Source: Gammaproteobacteria bacterium
GTDB taxonomy: Bacteria > Pseudomonadota > Gammaproteobacteria > HK1
Direction of reading: 5' to 3'
Length of the DNA: 64,000 bases
Assembly (NCBI GenBank): GCA_012103455.1
Contig: WLWT01000002.1
Coordinates: forward strand, 248,001-312,000
Of the stretch, positions 16,947 through 26,806 are shown piece after piece. The position numbers were made by a program, and so were the translations under genes. A model generated the notes under the pieces. It worked only from the letters and a program-made list of their open reading frames with translations. It searched no databases and was not told the origin of the DNA. Within the stretch, counting starts at the first letter, position 1, and every line of letters begins with the position of its first letter.

Positions 16947-18016
16947 ATGAAGCCATCCCCTGAGTTCGTAGCTGCCGTAGACCTTGGATCGAATAGCTTT
17001 CATATGGTCGTCACCCGGCGCGATGGCGGCGATCTCAGAGTCGTGAATCGGGTCAAAGAGATGGTGCAGTTGGCCGCCGGCCTGGATGAGAACAACGTGA
17101 TTGACGCAGGGGCGCAAGCGAGAGCCCTGGCTTGCCTGCGCCGCTTCGGCCAGCGCTTGCGTGGTGTGGACAGCCATCGCGTGCGCGCGGTAGGCACCAA
17201 CACATTTCGCAAAGCGCACAACGCTGATGCTTTTCTGAAGGAAGCGCAAAAAGCGCTAGGCCACCGCATCGAAGTTATCGCTGGGCGTGAGGAGGCCCGC
17301 CTCATCTATCTAGGTGTGGCGCATCATACCCGGGAGGCGTCCGAGCAGCGCTTGGTCGTGGACATAGGCGGTGGCAGCACCGAGTTCATCATCGGCCGGC
17401 GCTTTACGCCGCTGCTCACCGAGAGCTTGCACATGGGGTGTATCTCCATGAGCCGGGACTGGTTTACCGATGGCAAACTCGATGAGGCGTGGGGGATTTT
17501 CATGGCAACTTGCTGTCATGGGCGGCGCGCCTGCATGAGCTAGGTACGGCTATCGCCCATAACCAGTATCACAAGCACGGCGCTTATGTGTTGCAAAACG
17601 CGGATCTGCCGGGTTTTTCACGCCAGGAGCAATTCTTGTTGGGCACGTTGGTACGGTTGCACCGGCGCAAGTTTGCCAGCGAACTCCTATCGCGGCTGGA
17701 ACCCAAGACATGTGCGTTCATGGCGCGCTTGGCGGTGGTGTTGCACCGCAACCGCACCGGTATCGAGGTGCCGTCCATCGTCACCGATAGCACCGATGGA
17801 TTGCAGATAAGCTTTACCAATAACTGGCTAGAGGCACACCCGTTGACCCGTGCAGACTTGGAGCAGGAGTCCGGTTATGCCCACGCCGCCGGATTTAGCC
17901 TGAGTCTCCTCCGAGGTGCAGCTAACCTAAACAACGGTCAAGTGGCGAGGGACTCGAGCAGATCGGTTTGTACCGAACGTGCGTGCCTCCCCGCGCTTGG
18001 CAACTCGCGGGCGTAG
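16947..18016 (+). pseudogene. ppx: Exopolyphosphatase (Ppx/GppA) with internal deletion and frameshift
   Basis: The first part (from ATG 16947) has the Ppx/GppA N-terminal domain: VAAVDLGSNSFHMVV, AVGTNTFRKA and VVDIGGGSTEFIIG. It follows the family as far as DWFTDGKLDE near 17485. The second part, in another frame from about 17489, starts at the HD-like C-terminal domain: LLSWAARLHELGTAIAHNQY, then a segment with HKHGAY. About 165-170 residues normally found between these points (roughly 500 bases) are missing and the frame shifts at the join, so active enzyme is not expected. The C-terminal frame runs on past the usual family end into the 3' end of convergent ppk. Confidence 0.88.
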
Positions 18017-20046
18017 TAGCCGGTTTTGTCCATAACCCAGGCGTTGGTGTTGTCGGCCAGGTATTGCATTAAACCCTGTTCCAGTACCCGTTTCGCCAGT
18101 TTTTTATCGATTATCGGAAAGCACGTTTCCACCCGCTGAAACAGATTGCGATCCATCCAATCCGCGCTAGCTGCGTATATTTCGCTCTCGCCTGCGTTTT
18201 CAAAATAAAAGAGGCGGGTGTGTTCCAGAAACCTGCCAACTACCGAGCGCACCCGTATGTTCTCGGATACACCCGCCATATTCGGGCGCAAACAGCACGC
18301 GCCGCGAACGATGAGATCGATGCTCACGCCAGCCTGCGAGGCCTCGTACAGGGCGCGGATGATCCGTGTCTCCGTCAGCGCGTTCATCTTGGCGATGATG
18401 TGCGCCGGCTTACCCGCCGCCGCATGGCGCGCTTCGCGGGCGATATGTTCCAGCAACGACTTGTGTAGCGTAAACGGCGATTGCAGCAGTTTTTTCAGTT
18501 TTTCAACACGGCCTAGGCCGGTGAGTTGATGAAACAGTTTGTGCACATCCTCGGTGATCTGCGCATCGGAGGTCATCAGGCCATAGTCGGTGTAGAGGCG
18601 TGCCGTGCTCTGATGGTAGTTCCCGGTTCCAAGGTGCACATAACGGCGCAGACCCCGCTCTTCGCGTCTGACCACCAGTAGCATTTTCGCGTGGGTCTTG
18701 TAGCCCACCACGCCGTAGGCCACATGCGCCCCGGCTTCGTGCAGGCGGTTGGCCAGGGCAATATTGGCCTCCTCATCGAAACGGGCACGCAGTTCGATGA
18801 TAACCGTCACCTCTTTGCCACCCCTGGCCGCCCCTACCAGTGCATCTACCAGGGCAGAGGCGGGTCCCGTGCGGTACAGCGTTTGTTTGATGGCCAACAC
18901 CTTGGGATCGGCGGCGGCTTGGCGCAGCATGTCGATGACCGGCGTGAACGACTCGAACGGGTGATGCAAGATGAGGTCGCGTTGATCCAGGGTGGTGAAG
19001 ATGTTGCTCTCCCGGGTGTACCCGTCCGGCAAGCCTGGGGTAAACGGTTTCCACTTGAGATCGGGCCGTTCGATGAGTCCATGGATCGCTTGCAGGCGAG
19101 CTAGATTAACCGGGCCTTTGACCTGGTAGATGTCGGCATTGTCCAAGTCGAACTGGTTGCGCAGTAGCTCCCTTAGATTTCCCGGGCAAGTATCGTCCAC
19201 CTCCAGGCGCACCTGTTCACCGAAGCGGCGGTCCGGCAATTCGCCTTCCAGCGCCCGCAGCAGATCATCGACCTCCTCGTTATCCACCATCAGATCGGCA
19301 TCGCGGGTCACGCGGAACTGATAGCAACCGGTCACTTTCATGCCGGGGAACAAGCTGCCCACATGAGCGTGGATCACGGAGGAGAGAAATACGAAGTCGT
19401 GATGACCCTCTTTGCGTTCCGGTAACGGGATCACCCGGGGTAACGAGCGGGGTACCTGCACGATGGCTAGCTTACTGAGACGGCCGAATGCATCGGTCCC
19501 GGACAGGGTGACGATGAAGTTGAGATTCTTGTTCAGTACGCGGGGAAAGGGGTGGGCCGGGTCCAAGCCCATGGGCGTCAGCAGGGCCAGCACTTCCTCG
19601 TCGAAATACCGCTTGACCCAGGCCGCTCTCTTGGCACCACATTCATCGCGTTTCAAAAAACGAATGTTCTCGGCAGCTAATGCGGGCAGCAGGGCTTCGT
19701 TGAGCACGGCGTACTGATCGGCCACTAATCCGTGGGCAGTGGCGCTGATTTTGACCAGCAGTTCCGATGCCGTGTGACCGTCCGCATCTTGATAGGTGGA
19801 GCCGTAGCGAACCCGTTTTTTAACTCCGGCTACCCGCACCTCGAAGAACTCATCCATGTTGCGGCAACAAATGCATAAAAATTGCATTCTCTCAAGAAGC
19901 GGATTAGAGGGATCTTTGGCGTGTTCCAGCACCCGCCGGTTGAACTCCAGCAAGGAGAGTTCACGATTGATGTAGAGTTCCGGCGCTGCCCAATCGACAG
20001 AGGTTTTGGCAGGCGGGTTGGAGGGGACGGTCACGGTTTGGTTCAT
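17938..20046 (-). CDS. ppk: Polyphosphate kinase 1
   Basis: A membrane-associated enzyme that polymerises the gamma-phosphate of ATP into polyphosphate; 702 residues, normal for Ppk1. It shows the N-terminal ELYINRELSLLEFNRRVLEH, IELRARFDEEANIALANRL, and the phosphoacceptor His region RYVHLGTGNYHQSTARLYTD. I chose the ATG at 20046; 11 residues upstream (ATG 20079) are possible. It converges with the broken ppx gene, a common proteobacterial pairing, and overlaps its 3' end. Confidence 0.95.
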   Translation of the reverse strand: MNQTVTVPSNPPAKTSVDWAAPELYINRELSLLEFNRRVLEHAKDPSNPLLERMQFLCICCRNMDEFFEVRVAGVKKRVRYGSTYQDADGHTASELLVKISATAHGLVADQYAVLNEALLPALAAENIRFLKRDECGAKRAAWVKRYFDEEVLALLTPMGLDPAHPFPRVLNKNLNFIVTLSGTDAFGRLSKLAIVQVPRSLPRVIPLPERKEGHHDFVFLSSVIHAHVGSLFPGMKVTGCYQFRVTRDADLMVDNEEVDDLLRALEGELPDRRFGEQVRLEVDDTCPGNLRELLRNQFDLDNADIYQVKGPVNLARLQAIHGLIERPDLKWKPFTPGLPDGYTRESNIFTTLDQRDLILHHPFESFTPVIDMLRQAAADPKVLAIKQTLYRTGPASALVDALVGAARGGKEVTVIIELRARFDEEANIALANRLHEAGAHVAYGVVGYKTHAKMLLVVRREERGLRRYVHLGTGNYHQSTARLYTDYGLMTSDAQITEDVHKLFHQLTGLGRVEKLKKLLQSPFTLHKSLLEHIAREARHAAAGKPAHIIAKMNALTETRIIRALYEASQAGVSIDLIVRGACCLRPNMAGVSENIRVRSVVGRFLEHTRLFYFENAGESEIYAASADWMDRNLFQRVETCFPIIDKKLAKRVLEQGLMQYLADNTNAWVMDKTGYYARELPSAGRHARSVQTDLLESLAT

Positions 20047-20112
20047 GGTTTTCACGTCCGCGTGGCATCTGCTACGCATCTAGTTGGACACCACAGTTAT
20101 CGGGTACCTGGA

Positions 20113-20241
20113 CTATTGGATACTGCGGCTATTGGATACCTGGGCGGTGCCCGCGCCCTTATTCGGCTAGTGACATTTCGCCCTTAGAAATATAGCCCCA
20201 GAAATATAGCCCCAGAAATACAACCCTGGAAATACAGCGTG
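20113..20241. repeat. Short tandem repeats upstream of ppk
   Basis: Positions 20113-20144 hold two copies of a 16-bp unit beginning CTATTGGATAC. Positions 20186-20241 hold four copies of a 14-bp unit, two perfect (AGAAATATAGCCCC) and two diverged. They occupy the 5' leader and promoter region of ppk. Confidence 0.85.
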
Positions 20242-20270
20242 AGAAAAGCGGCACCGCCTGGTTCCTTTTT

Positions 20271-20981
20271 CTAATGATGCGCCACCACGTCATAGTGGAT
20301 GACCACCTCGTCCAGGACGACCAGAGCGCCGCCAAGAGCGCTGAACGCAGTCATGCCCAGATCACTTTGCCGCACCCGCAGTTGCCCGCTTAACCGGGTG
20401 CCCGACGACGTGCGCTCGAAGTGGTTGTCACCGCTCTTCAAGGTGACGCTTTGGCCGCGTAGCTGGAGCGTGATAGTCAAGCTAGCGCGGGCGCCGTTCA
20501 CAGCCGTGATTTCACCTGTTATAGAGGCAGCGGGAAACTCGGCTGCGGCAAGCCCGTCCGGACCCAGCATGTTGGCGCGGGTGGCGGCGATATCGTCCGC
20601 CGTCGGTTCGGAGGCAAAGTCGCTGCCGGCGGCGAGGCGCAGCGCCGGTTCGTCAACCGTCAGTGCTGCTAATGGCACGCGCAGGTTAAAACGCGATCCC
20701 CTCACTTGCGCAGTCAAAGTAGCCGAACCTTGTATGCGGCGGGCGGCAATCACGTGGTTGTGGCCGAACTTGGCCAAGCGCCCGCCCCGGTAGGTATAGA
20801 TTTGGATGAGGCTTTTTTGTGCGTCTACTCGTAGCAGCTTCTCTCCTGCGCGCGGTTCGAGGGTGGCTAGAGGCGCAGTATCCGCCGCTGGTGTGGTCTC
20901 TAGCGTCGGATAAGCACAACTGCAAAGAAGTAGGCAGATACAGAGATAAAGCGCCGTTTGAGTAAAGCGCGGGCCGGTCAC
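20271..20981 (-). CDS. YceI-like lipoprotein
   Basis: A 236-residue exported protein. The N-terminus is a lipoprotein signal peptide with a lipobox ending LLLCSC near residue 22. The mature part resembles the YceI family: RVDAQKSLIQIYTYRGGRLA, FGHNHVI, and a C-terminal beta-barrel-like region with LRVRQSDLGMTAFSALGG. YceI proteins bind isoprenoids such as polyprenyl chains in a lipocalin-like barrel; a periplasmic lipid-binding role is inferred. It lies 5 bases after ubiX on the same strand, so co-transcription with a gene of isoprenoid-quinone synthesis is likely. Confidence 0.78.
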   Translation of the reverse strand: MTGPRFTQTALYLCICLLLCSCAYPTLETTPAADTAPLATLEPRAGEKLLRVDAQKSLIQIYTYRGGRLAKFGHNHVIAARRIQGSATLTAQVRGSRFNLRVPLAALTVDEPALRLAAGSDFASEPTADDIAATRANMLGPDGLAAAEFPAASITGEITAVNGARASLTITLQLRGQSVTLKSGDNHFERTSSGTRLSGQLRVRQSDLGMTAFSALGGALVVLDEVVIHYDVVAHH

Positions 20982-20986
20982 TGAGT

Positions 20987-21622
20987 TTAGCGCTCCTCAG
21001 GTTGTGAGGTGTGGTGCTCCGAGGCGCCGTGGCGCGCGGCGGTGCGCTGCCAATCCTCGTTCCAGCGCCGGGTCGAGTCCAACTCGAAACCGAACAGATC
21101 GAGGGCGCGGCCCACGGATTGCTCCACTAGGGCGGCCACATTTTGTGGCTGAACGTAGAAGGCTGGCACCGGTGGCATGATAACGGCGCCCAGCTCCGAG
21201 AGTTGCAGCATGGTGCGCAGGTGACCGGTATGCAGGGGCGTCTCCCGTACCATTAACACCAACCGGCGGCGCTCCTTCAGTGCCACGTCCGCGGCCCGTG
21301 TCAGCAACGACGAAGTGACGCCGGTTGCGATCTCCGACATGGTTTTTACCGAGCACGGTGCGATCAGCATGCCCAGGGTATTAAATGAGCCGGACGCGAT
21401 GCTGGCGCCCACGTCGCCCATGGGGTGGCAGACGCTAGCGCGCGCCCGCACCTCGGCCGGTTTCAGGATTGTCTCGTAGGTAACGGCCAGCTCCGCCGCC
21501 TTGGATATGACCAGATGAGTCTCGACCTTGCACTCGCGCAGCAGCTCGAGGGCACGGATGCCGTAGATGACGCCAGAGGCGCCACTAATGCCTATGACTA
21601 AGCGCTGTGCACCTTTAGACAT
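20987..21622 (-). CDS. ubiX: Flavin prenyltransferase UbiX
   Basis: Makes the prenylated FMN cofactor used by the UbiD decarboxylase in ubiquinone synthesis. The sequence has the flavoprotein motif GISGASGVIYGIRALELL, then FNTLGMLIAPCSVKTMSEIA and LVLMVRETPLHTGHLRTML, all typical of UbiX. The ATG at 21622 has GGAG 8 bases upstream; a TTG two codons earlier is unlikely. A miniature element at 21667-21806 sits in its promoter region. Confidence 0.95.
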   Translation of the reverse strand: MSKGAQRLVIGISGASGVIYGIRALELLRECKVETHLVISKAAELAVTYETILKPAEVRARASVCHPMGDVGASIASGSFNTLGMLIAPCSVKTMSEIATGVTSSLLTRAADVALKERRRLVLMVRETPLHTGHLRTMLQLSELGAVIMPPVPAFYVQPQNVAALVEQSVGRALDLFGFELDSTRRWNEDWQRTAARHGASEHHTSQPEER

Positions 21623-21666
21623 AATCAACTCCGAACTTAAGGGTCAGAGCACGCTCACGATCTTAT

Positions 21667-21806
21667 GGGCGCCACTAAAAATAGTCATTGTTTCGTGAGT
21701 GCAAGGAAGCACCGCGCGCACAACCGCAGTGTATAGGTGATACCTGAGGATTCGAGCACGGCGCTGACGCCGCAATCGCGGAAAAAGTGCATTGTTAGAG
21801 GTGCCC
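21667..21806 (+). mobile_element. 140-bp miniature element, copy B
   Basis: Same family as copy A, with ends GGGCGCCACTAAAAAT and GGGCACCTCTAACAAT (far end, complement). The left repeat carries one change relative to the consensus CCTCTAA, and flanking bases do not show a target duplication, suggesting an older insertion. It lies between divergent ubiX and a LysR gene. Confidence 0.88.
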
Positions 21807-21994
21807 ACTAATGTCTACAACCAGGCGTTGTTCGCTCTTGAGTTATACCCGACTCCAACCCTTACACCCGAGCATGTTAGCAGCCTCCTGCTCCGATCGA
21901 ACGGGCACGAGTAATGGACAGAACACCTATAGCTAGCCATATAATTCCGCTATGACAACATGGTTGATGTATAGAAAGACGAATAGGAGGCCCT

Positions 21995-22933
21995 TTGGAT
22001 ATTAAGCAGCTCCGCTATTTTATGGGAGTTCTAGAGGCGAAAAGCATTACCAAAGCAGCAGAACAACTCTACGTCGCTCAGCCAGCGTTGGGTCTTCAGA
22101 TCCGCAAGCTGGAGGAAGAATTGGGCGTTGATCTGTTCGTGCGGCATTCTCGCGGCGTGGCACCCACCGAGGCCGGCATGCTGCTGGCACAGCACGCGCA
22201 AGTACTGTTGCGTCAATTCGCCCGCGCCCGCCAAGATTTGCTGGACTTCGCCCGCTCGCCCCATGGTCGCGTGACCGTGGGTTTGACCCCGACGGTTACC
22301 TCGGTGCTGGTAGCCGAGTTCGCCGGCCGTTGCCGTGAGCACTACCCGGATGTGGTGCTGAATATCTCGGGCGGGCTCAGCGATCGGCTCATCCAGTGGG
22401 TGGATGAGGATCAGATCGATCTTTCACTGAGTTACAACCGGGCGGCGGGAACCGGTCTGAGCGCGGAACCCTTGGCCGATGAGGTGTTGTATTTCGTGCA
22501 AGGCTCAGACGACGGTAAAGGGCTCATCGACGATCGCACGGTACCGTTCAAAGAAGCGCTGAAGCATCTGTTGGTGTTGCCCAGCCGGCCACATATTCTG
22601 CGCGTGCTGGTGGATGAAGAGGTGCAAAAAGCTGAGCAGGAAGCACATATTGTCTTTGAAGTGGATTCCGCCGGTGCCATGAAAGAGCTGGCTTTACACG
22701 GGGTTGCTTGCACCATAATGCCGATTGGTGCGGTGCGTCACGAAGTGAGTCAGGGACGCTTGCAGGCGCGGCGTATCGTCGAACCGGATTTGTCACGCAC
22801 GCTGTATATCATTCAGTCGCGCAGACGGCCAGCCTCCAAGGCCATCTCGGCGGTGTCTCGCCTATTGCGCGATACGGTGCATGACTTCGCCCAGCGCAAC
22901 GACGTCGGGTGGCGCTCCCTTTCACAGCAATAG
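21995..22933 (+). CDS. LysR family transcriptional regulator
   Basis: A 312-residue LysR-type regulator. The N-terminal winged helix reads KQLRYFMGVLEAKSITKAAE followed by QLYVAQPALGLQIRKLEEE; the C-terminal effector-binding domain is complete. The start is a TTG at 21995, with AGGAGG directly upstream at correct spacing, and the family normally begins MDIKQL. It is closest in style to Nac/CynR-like regulators. No divergently transcribed target is obvious because ubiX on the other side is a housekeeping gene. Confidence 0.87.
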   Translation: MDIKQLRYFMGVLEAKSITKAAEQLYVAQPALGLQIRKLEEELGVDLFVRHSRGVAPTEAGMLLAQHAQVLLRQFARARQDLLDFARSPHGRVTVGLTPTVTSVLVAEFAGRCREHYPDVVLNISGGLSDRLIQWVDEDQIDLSLSYNRAAGTGLSAEPLADEVLYFVQGSDDGKGLIDDRTVPFKEALKHLLVLPSRPHILRVLVDEEVQKAEQEAHIVFEVDSAGAMKELALHGVACTIMPIGAVRHEVSQGRLQARRIVEPDLSRTLYIIQSRRRPASKAISAVSRLLRDTVHDFAQRNDVGWRSLSQQ

Positions 22934-22961
22934 TCGTAGCGGTATAAGCGGGGAGAACAAA

Positions 22962-22982
22962 AGCGGGCGCAGATGGCCCGCT
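22962..22982 (+). terminator. Possible stem-loop after LysR gene
   Basis: AGCGGGC and GCCCGCT form a 7-bp GC-rich stem around a 7-base loop, 29 bases after the LysR stop. There is no strong T-run, so intrinsic termination is only possible. Confidence 0.4.
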
Positions 22983-23027
22983 GTAGAGATAAATGGTGAG
23001 TGGATGGAGGCCGGATGAGTATTCAAC

Positions 23028-23246
23028 TCAGAATGGCCGCCGGTAGTGGTCTAGGGTCGGGCGGGCGAACTGCGGTCCGATACCGATGTCGCGCATGATC
23101 GCATCGCTCAAATGTAGCCGGCCGATGTTTTGCGCTTTTACGGTCTTAGCTGCGCCGTCGCGGCGGCCGAACTTCTCCCGCAACCTATTGAGCATGTTCA
23201 ATAGCACGGATGGGCTCGGTGCCACCCCTGCGGTTAGGGTATTCAT
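23028..23246 (-). CDS. DUF1127-like small protein
   Basis: A protein of about 72 residues with the short motif LSDAIMRDIGIGP near the C-terminus, like the LSDxxLRDIGL core of DUF1127 (YjiS-type) proteins. These small basic proteins are RNA- or regulation-related in alphaproteobacteria; their role elsewhere is poorly known. I chose the second ATG (23246) because GGAG lies 8 bases upstream. It is divergent from a GcvA-like regulator. Confidence 0.6.
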   Translation of the reverse strand: MNTLTAGVAPSPSVLLNMLNRLREKFGRRDGAAKTVKAQNIGRLHLSDAIMRDIGIGPQFARPTLDHYRRPF

Positions 23247-23412
23247 GGACATATCTCCAAAGATAATTTACGTATTGTTTCGATCTGTCTCCCAAATGTA
23301 TGGGTAATTTGGAAGCGCGCAGAGAAGGTTAGAGAGTAAGATATGGGACGGCAAACGATATTGCTTGGATAGTAGATGAAATATTCTCATTCATAGGGTA
23401 TGGAACAGATCG

Positions 23413-24348
23413 ATGAGAAAACTGCCACCCTTAACCGCCTTGCGCGCATTCGAATGCGCTGGGCGGCAGCTCTCGTTCCAACTCGCGGCGCAAGAACTGC
23501 ACGTGACGCCCTCTGCGATCAGCCACCAGGTGAAGACCCTCGAAGAATTCTTGGGGGTACGGTTGTTCAACCGTCTAACGCGGCGTATTGAACTCACCGA
23601 TGCCGGACGTAACTACTCGGCGGCCTTGGGCGAGGCATTGGATGTCATGGATGAGGCGACCCGGCGGCTACGCTCGAGCAACCACGAGCGGGTGCTGATG
23701 CTGAGCGTAGCCCCCACTTTCGCTACCGAGTGGTTGGTACCCCGGTTGTTGGATTTTCAGGAGCAGTATCCCGAGATCGAAGTGCGTTTGGCGACGTCGC
23801 TTCGGGTGCCGGATTTCGGTACCTCCGATGTGGATCTCTCCATATTGTTAGGCCCCGCCGGGTGGTCCGGGCTTCATGTAGAGCAACTCACCCGCGAAGA
23901 TCTGGTATTGCTTTGCACACCGGGCATGGCCGCGCGCCTCAACGTGCCGGATGATTTGCGCACGGTAACGCTCATCAAGATTCTGGCCAGGCCGGGCCAA
24001 TGGCATAGCTGGCTCCAATCGACTGGGCTGTCGCGCTTGGAGGGGCTACCGCGTGAGGCGGTGATGGACTCTACGTCGCTGGCTATTGAGGCGGCAGCCG
24101 CGGGTCTGGGGGTGGCGTTGGCCGATCGGGCGCTGGCGGAAGGGTATCTGCGGGCTGGAACCTTGATCATACCATTCGAACTGCGCCAGGCGACGGATCG
24201 GGGGTATCACCTGATCTGTCCGGCCAGTCATCTGCAAAAGACCGCGGTGAGCGCGTTCGTCGAGTGGATTCGAGAGCAGCTAAGAGCACCCGGGCGGTTG
24301 CGGGTGCGGGCCCACAATCTGCACCAAGCTGTAGTAACCGCGTTGTAA
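23413..24348 (+). CDS. GcvA-like LysR family regulator
   Basis: A 311-residue LysR regulator of the GcvA subgroup: KLPPLTALRAFECAGRQLSF, then ELHVTPSAISHQVKTLE in the DNA-recognition helix, then GVRLFNRLTRRIELTDAGR. The effector domain is complete. GcvA proteins in E. coli respond to glycine, but this subgroup has many other roles. It is followed 74 bases later by ggt on the same strand, so control of glutathione or amino-acid turnover is possible but unproven. Confidence 0.87.
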   Translation: MRKLPPLTALRAFECAGRQLSFQLAAQELHVTPSAISHQVKTLEEFLGVRLFNRLTRRIELTDAGRNYSAALGEALDVMDEATRRLRSSNHERVLMLSVAPTFATEWLVPRLLDFQEQYPEIEVRLATSLRVPDFGTSDVDLSILLGPAGWSGLHVEQLTREDLVLLCTPGMAARLNVPDDLRTVTLIKILARPGQWHSWLQSTGLSRLEGLPREAVMDSTSLAIEAAAAGLGVALADRALAEGYLRAGTLIIPFELRQATDRGYHLICPASHLQKTAVSAFVEWIREQLRAPGRLRVRAHNLHQAVVTAL

Positions 24349-24425
24349 GCTATCCGGTCAATACACACTCATGCGATCTCAAAAGCGGGGCGCTGTGTGC
24401 TCTGCGCTGATGGGGGAGGCTCGTG

Positions 24426-26132
24426 ATGAAACGAAGGTTGTCAGGCGAATTGTCGGCTGCCGCCGCGGCGTTGTTTTTGGTCTTTACGTTGGTTTTCGGT
24501 ATTGCGGCGCGGGCGGCTACCGAATTCATGGTAGCGGCGGCTAATCCGCATGCAGTGAAGGCCGGTTACGATGTGCTGAGTACCGGCGGCACGGCCGCGG
24601 ATGCCGCTGTCGCCGTGCAGATGGTGTTGAATCTGGTGGAACCCCAGTCCAGCGGTATCGGGGGAGGCGCTTTTATTCTTTACTGGGATGCGAAAGCGCG
24701 TACCCTGCATACCGTCGATGGCCGGGAAACGGCGCCAGCGGCAGCAACGCCGGAGCGTTTCTTAACCGCCGAAGGCAAAAAAGAAGGGTACTGGCAGGCG
24801 GCGGTGGGCGGCCAGTCCGTGGGTGTGCCAGGTACGCTAAAAGCCTTGGATATACTGCACCGCCTGTTCGGCCAGCGCCGGTGGAAAGAGTTGTTCGCGC
24901 CGGCCATCATCCTGGCCAGCGAGGGGTTCGAGGTGTCGCCACGGTTGGCCGAATCGGTCGCCCGTGCCAAATATCTGGACCGGTTTGACGCCACCCGGGC
25001 ATATTTTTTTCCTGGTGGACAACCGTTGGCCGCCGGCACACGGCTCACCAATGCGGCATTTGCTCGGACGCTGCGCGAGATCGCCGAGGGGGGTGCAGAG
25101 GTGTTCTACAACGGCCCTATCGCCGAGGACATCGTGGCCGCCGTCAACGCCACATCGGCCAAAGCAAACAACATTACCCGCGCCGACATCGCCAGTTACC
25201 GGGCTAAGTTGCGCCCGCCCGTGTGCTTGGACTACCGCGCTTACGAGGTCTGTGGCATGGGGCCGCCCACTTCCGGTGGGCTGACCGTCGGCCAGGTGCT
25301 GGGCATGCTGTCCCATTTCGATCTGGCTAAAATGGGTTGGAGTGCGGAGCTGGCGCATGTGCTCGGCGAGGCGGAGAAACTCGCTTACGCCGATCGGGCT
25401 ATGTATATAGCTGATAGCGATTATGTCGCCGTGCCGGCCAAGGGTCTATTGGACACGGCATACCTGGCCAAGCGTGCCGCGCTCATCGATACCGGTAAGG
25501 CCGGCGCTAAAGCGCCAGCGGGCGTGCCCCCTGGCGCGCCGGCGGTAAAACTCGCCGCCAGCCGCTATATGGGCCACCTGGGGACCAGCCATTTCGTGAT
25601 CCGCGATGCGGCCGGTAACGCCGTATCCATGACTACCACCATCGAGAGCGGTTTCGGTTCGCGGGTGTTGGTCCGTGGCTTTTTGCTCAACAATGAGCTT
25701 ACCGACTTCGATCGGGAACCTACCCGCGATGGCCGCCTGGTAGCCAATCGCGTCGAGGGGGGCAAGCGCCCGCGCAGCAGCATGTCTCCCACCATCGTGT
25801 TCGCCGATGACGTGCCGTATTTGTTGGTGGGTTCTCCGGGTGGTTCGCGGATCCCGGGTTATGTGGTTAAAACGCTGATCGCCGTGCTTGATCTTGGCAT
25901 GGATCCACAAGCCGCTATCGATCTCGGCCACGTGGCCCACCGCAATACGGCTGATTTCGATATTGAGATAGACAGCGGCGCGCAGGCATTCGGCCCCGTC
26001 CTCGCGGCTAAAGGCCACCAGGTGAAAGCACGCCGGCTAACCAGCGGCCTGCATGCTATCCGCATCGATGCTGCGGGACGGATGAGCGGCGGTGCTGATG
26101 GCCGGCGTGAAGGCACGGTGATGGGGCGATAA
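24426..26132 (+). CDS. ggt: Gamma-glutamyltransferase
   Basis: A periplasmic Ntn-hydrolase that cleaves the gamma-glutamyl bond of glutathione and related peptides. An N-terminal signal peptide is visible (ALFLVFTLVFGIAARAA). The proenzyme self-cleaves before a Thr in GHLGTSHFVIRDAAGNAVSM; downstream are TTIESGFGSRV and the substrate-binding SSMSPTIVF and VGSPGGSRIPGY. Length (568 residues) fits the family. The ATG at 24426 has GGAGG 6 bases upstream; an overlapping GTG at 24423 is too close. It heads a group with two ChaC-family genes, which implies glutathione turnover. Confidence 0.93.
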   Translation: MKRRLSGELSAAAAALFLVFTLVFGIAARAATEFMVAAANPHAVKAGYDVLSTGGTAADAAVAVQMVLNLVEPQSSGIGGGAFILYWDAKARTLHTVDGRETAPAAATPERFLTAEGKKEGYWQAAVGGQSVGVPGTLKALDILHRLFGQRRWKELFAPAIILASEGFEVSPRLAESVARAKYLDRFDATRAYFFPGGQPLAAGTRLTNAAFARTLREIAEGGAEVFYNGPIAEDIVAAVNATSAKANNITRADIASYRAKLRPPVCLDYRAYEVCGMGPPTSGGLTVGQVLGMLSHFDLAKMGWSAELAHVLGEAEKLAYADRAMYIADSDYVAVPAKGLLDTAYLAKRAALIDTGKAGAKAPAGVPPGAPAVKLAASRYMGHLGTSHFVIRDAAGNAVSMTTTIESGFGSRVLVRGFLLNNELTDFDREPTRDGRLVANRVEGGKRPRSSMSPTIVFADDVPYLLVGSPGGSRIPGYVVKTLIAVLDLGMDPQAAIDLGHVAHRNTADFDIEIDSGAQAFGPVLAAKGHQVKARRLTSGLHAIRIDAAGRMSGGADGRREGTVMGR

Positions 26133-26248
26133 GTGTTACCGCGTTTCACCCCATCCGTAGAAGCATTTCGCGAGGAAGTGCGCGGCTACATTCTATCACC
26201 TGGCACGTTTTAGCGAACTTTCCCCCTAGTTATGAACCGCTCTCGATA

Positions 26249-26779
26249 ATGGACGAATGGGTGTTCGGGTACGGTTCTCTCATCTGGAAACCGGATTTGC
26301 CGTTTCTCGAACAACGGCCCGTGCGGGCCTGTGGATGGGTGCGCAGATTCTGGCAAGGCTCCCACGACCATCGCGGTGCGCCGCATGCACCCGGCCGGGT
26401 GGTCACCTTGATCGAACAGGCGGATGGTTACTGCGATGGTGTTGCTTACCGGATCGCGGGCCGTGAACTACCGCGCATTTTCCAGTCCCTTGATGACCGG
26501 GAGAAGAATGGGTATGCCCGGCATTACCTACAACTGGTGCCGGTGGACGGTGAACCGTTCGCGGGTGTGGTCTACATTGCCACCCCGAAGAATGAAGCAT
26601 TTTTAGGGCCCGCACCGCTTGACGATATGGCGCGCCATATTCTCGCATCCAGGGGACCCAGTGGTAGTAACCGGGACTATCTGTATGAGCTGGCGGCGGC
26701 GCTTCGCCGCTTGCAGTTCGATGATACCCACGTATTCGCGCTAGAGCGGGCAGTGCGAACATTGGAAGAGCGAGGTTGA
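26249..26779 (+). CDS. ChaC-like gamma-glutamylcyclotransferase
   Basis: A 176-residue ChaC-family enzyme. The substrate-binding loop is VFGYGSLIWKPD at residues 5-16, and the catalytic Glu is likely in SLDDREKNGYARHYL. ChaC enzymes degrade cytosolic glutathione to 5-oxoproline and Cys-Gly. Together with the periplasmic gamma-glutamyltransferase upstream it would give glutathione degradation on both sides of the inner membrane. Confidence 0.88.
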   Translation: MDEWVFGYGSLIWKPDLPFLEQRPVRACGWVRRFWQGSHDHRGAPHAPGRVVTLIEQADGYCDGVAYRIAGRELPRIFQSLDDREKNGYARHYLQLVPVDGEPFAGVVYIATPKNEAFLGPAPLDDMARHILASRGPSGSNRDYLYELAAALRRLQFDDTHVFALERAVRTLEERG

Positions 26780-26806
26780 TGCACCGGCGCACCGGATCTC
26801 GCTGCT

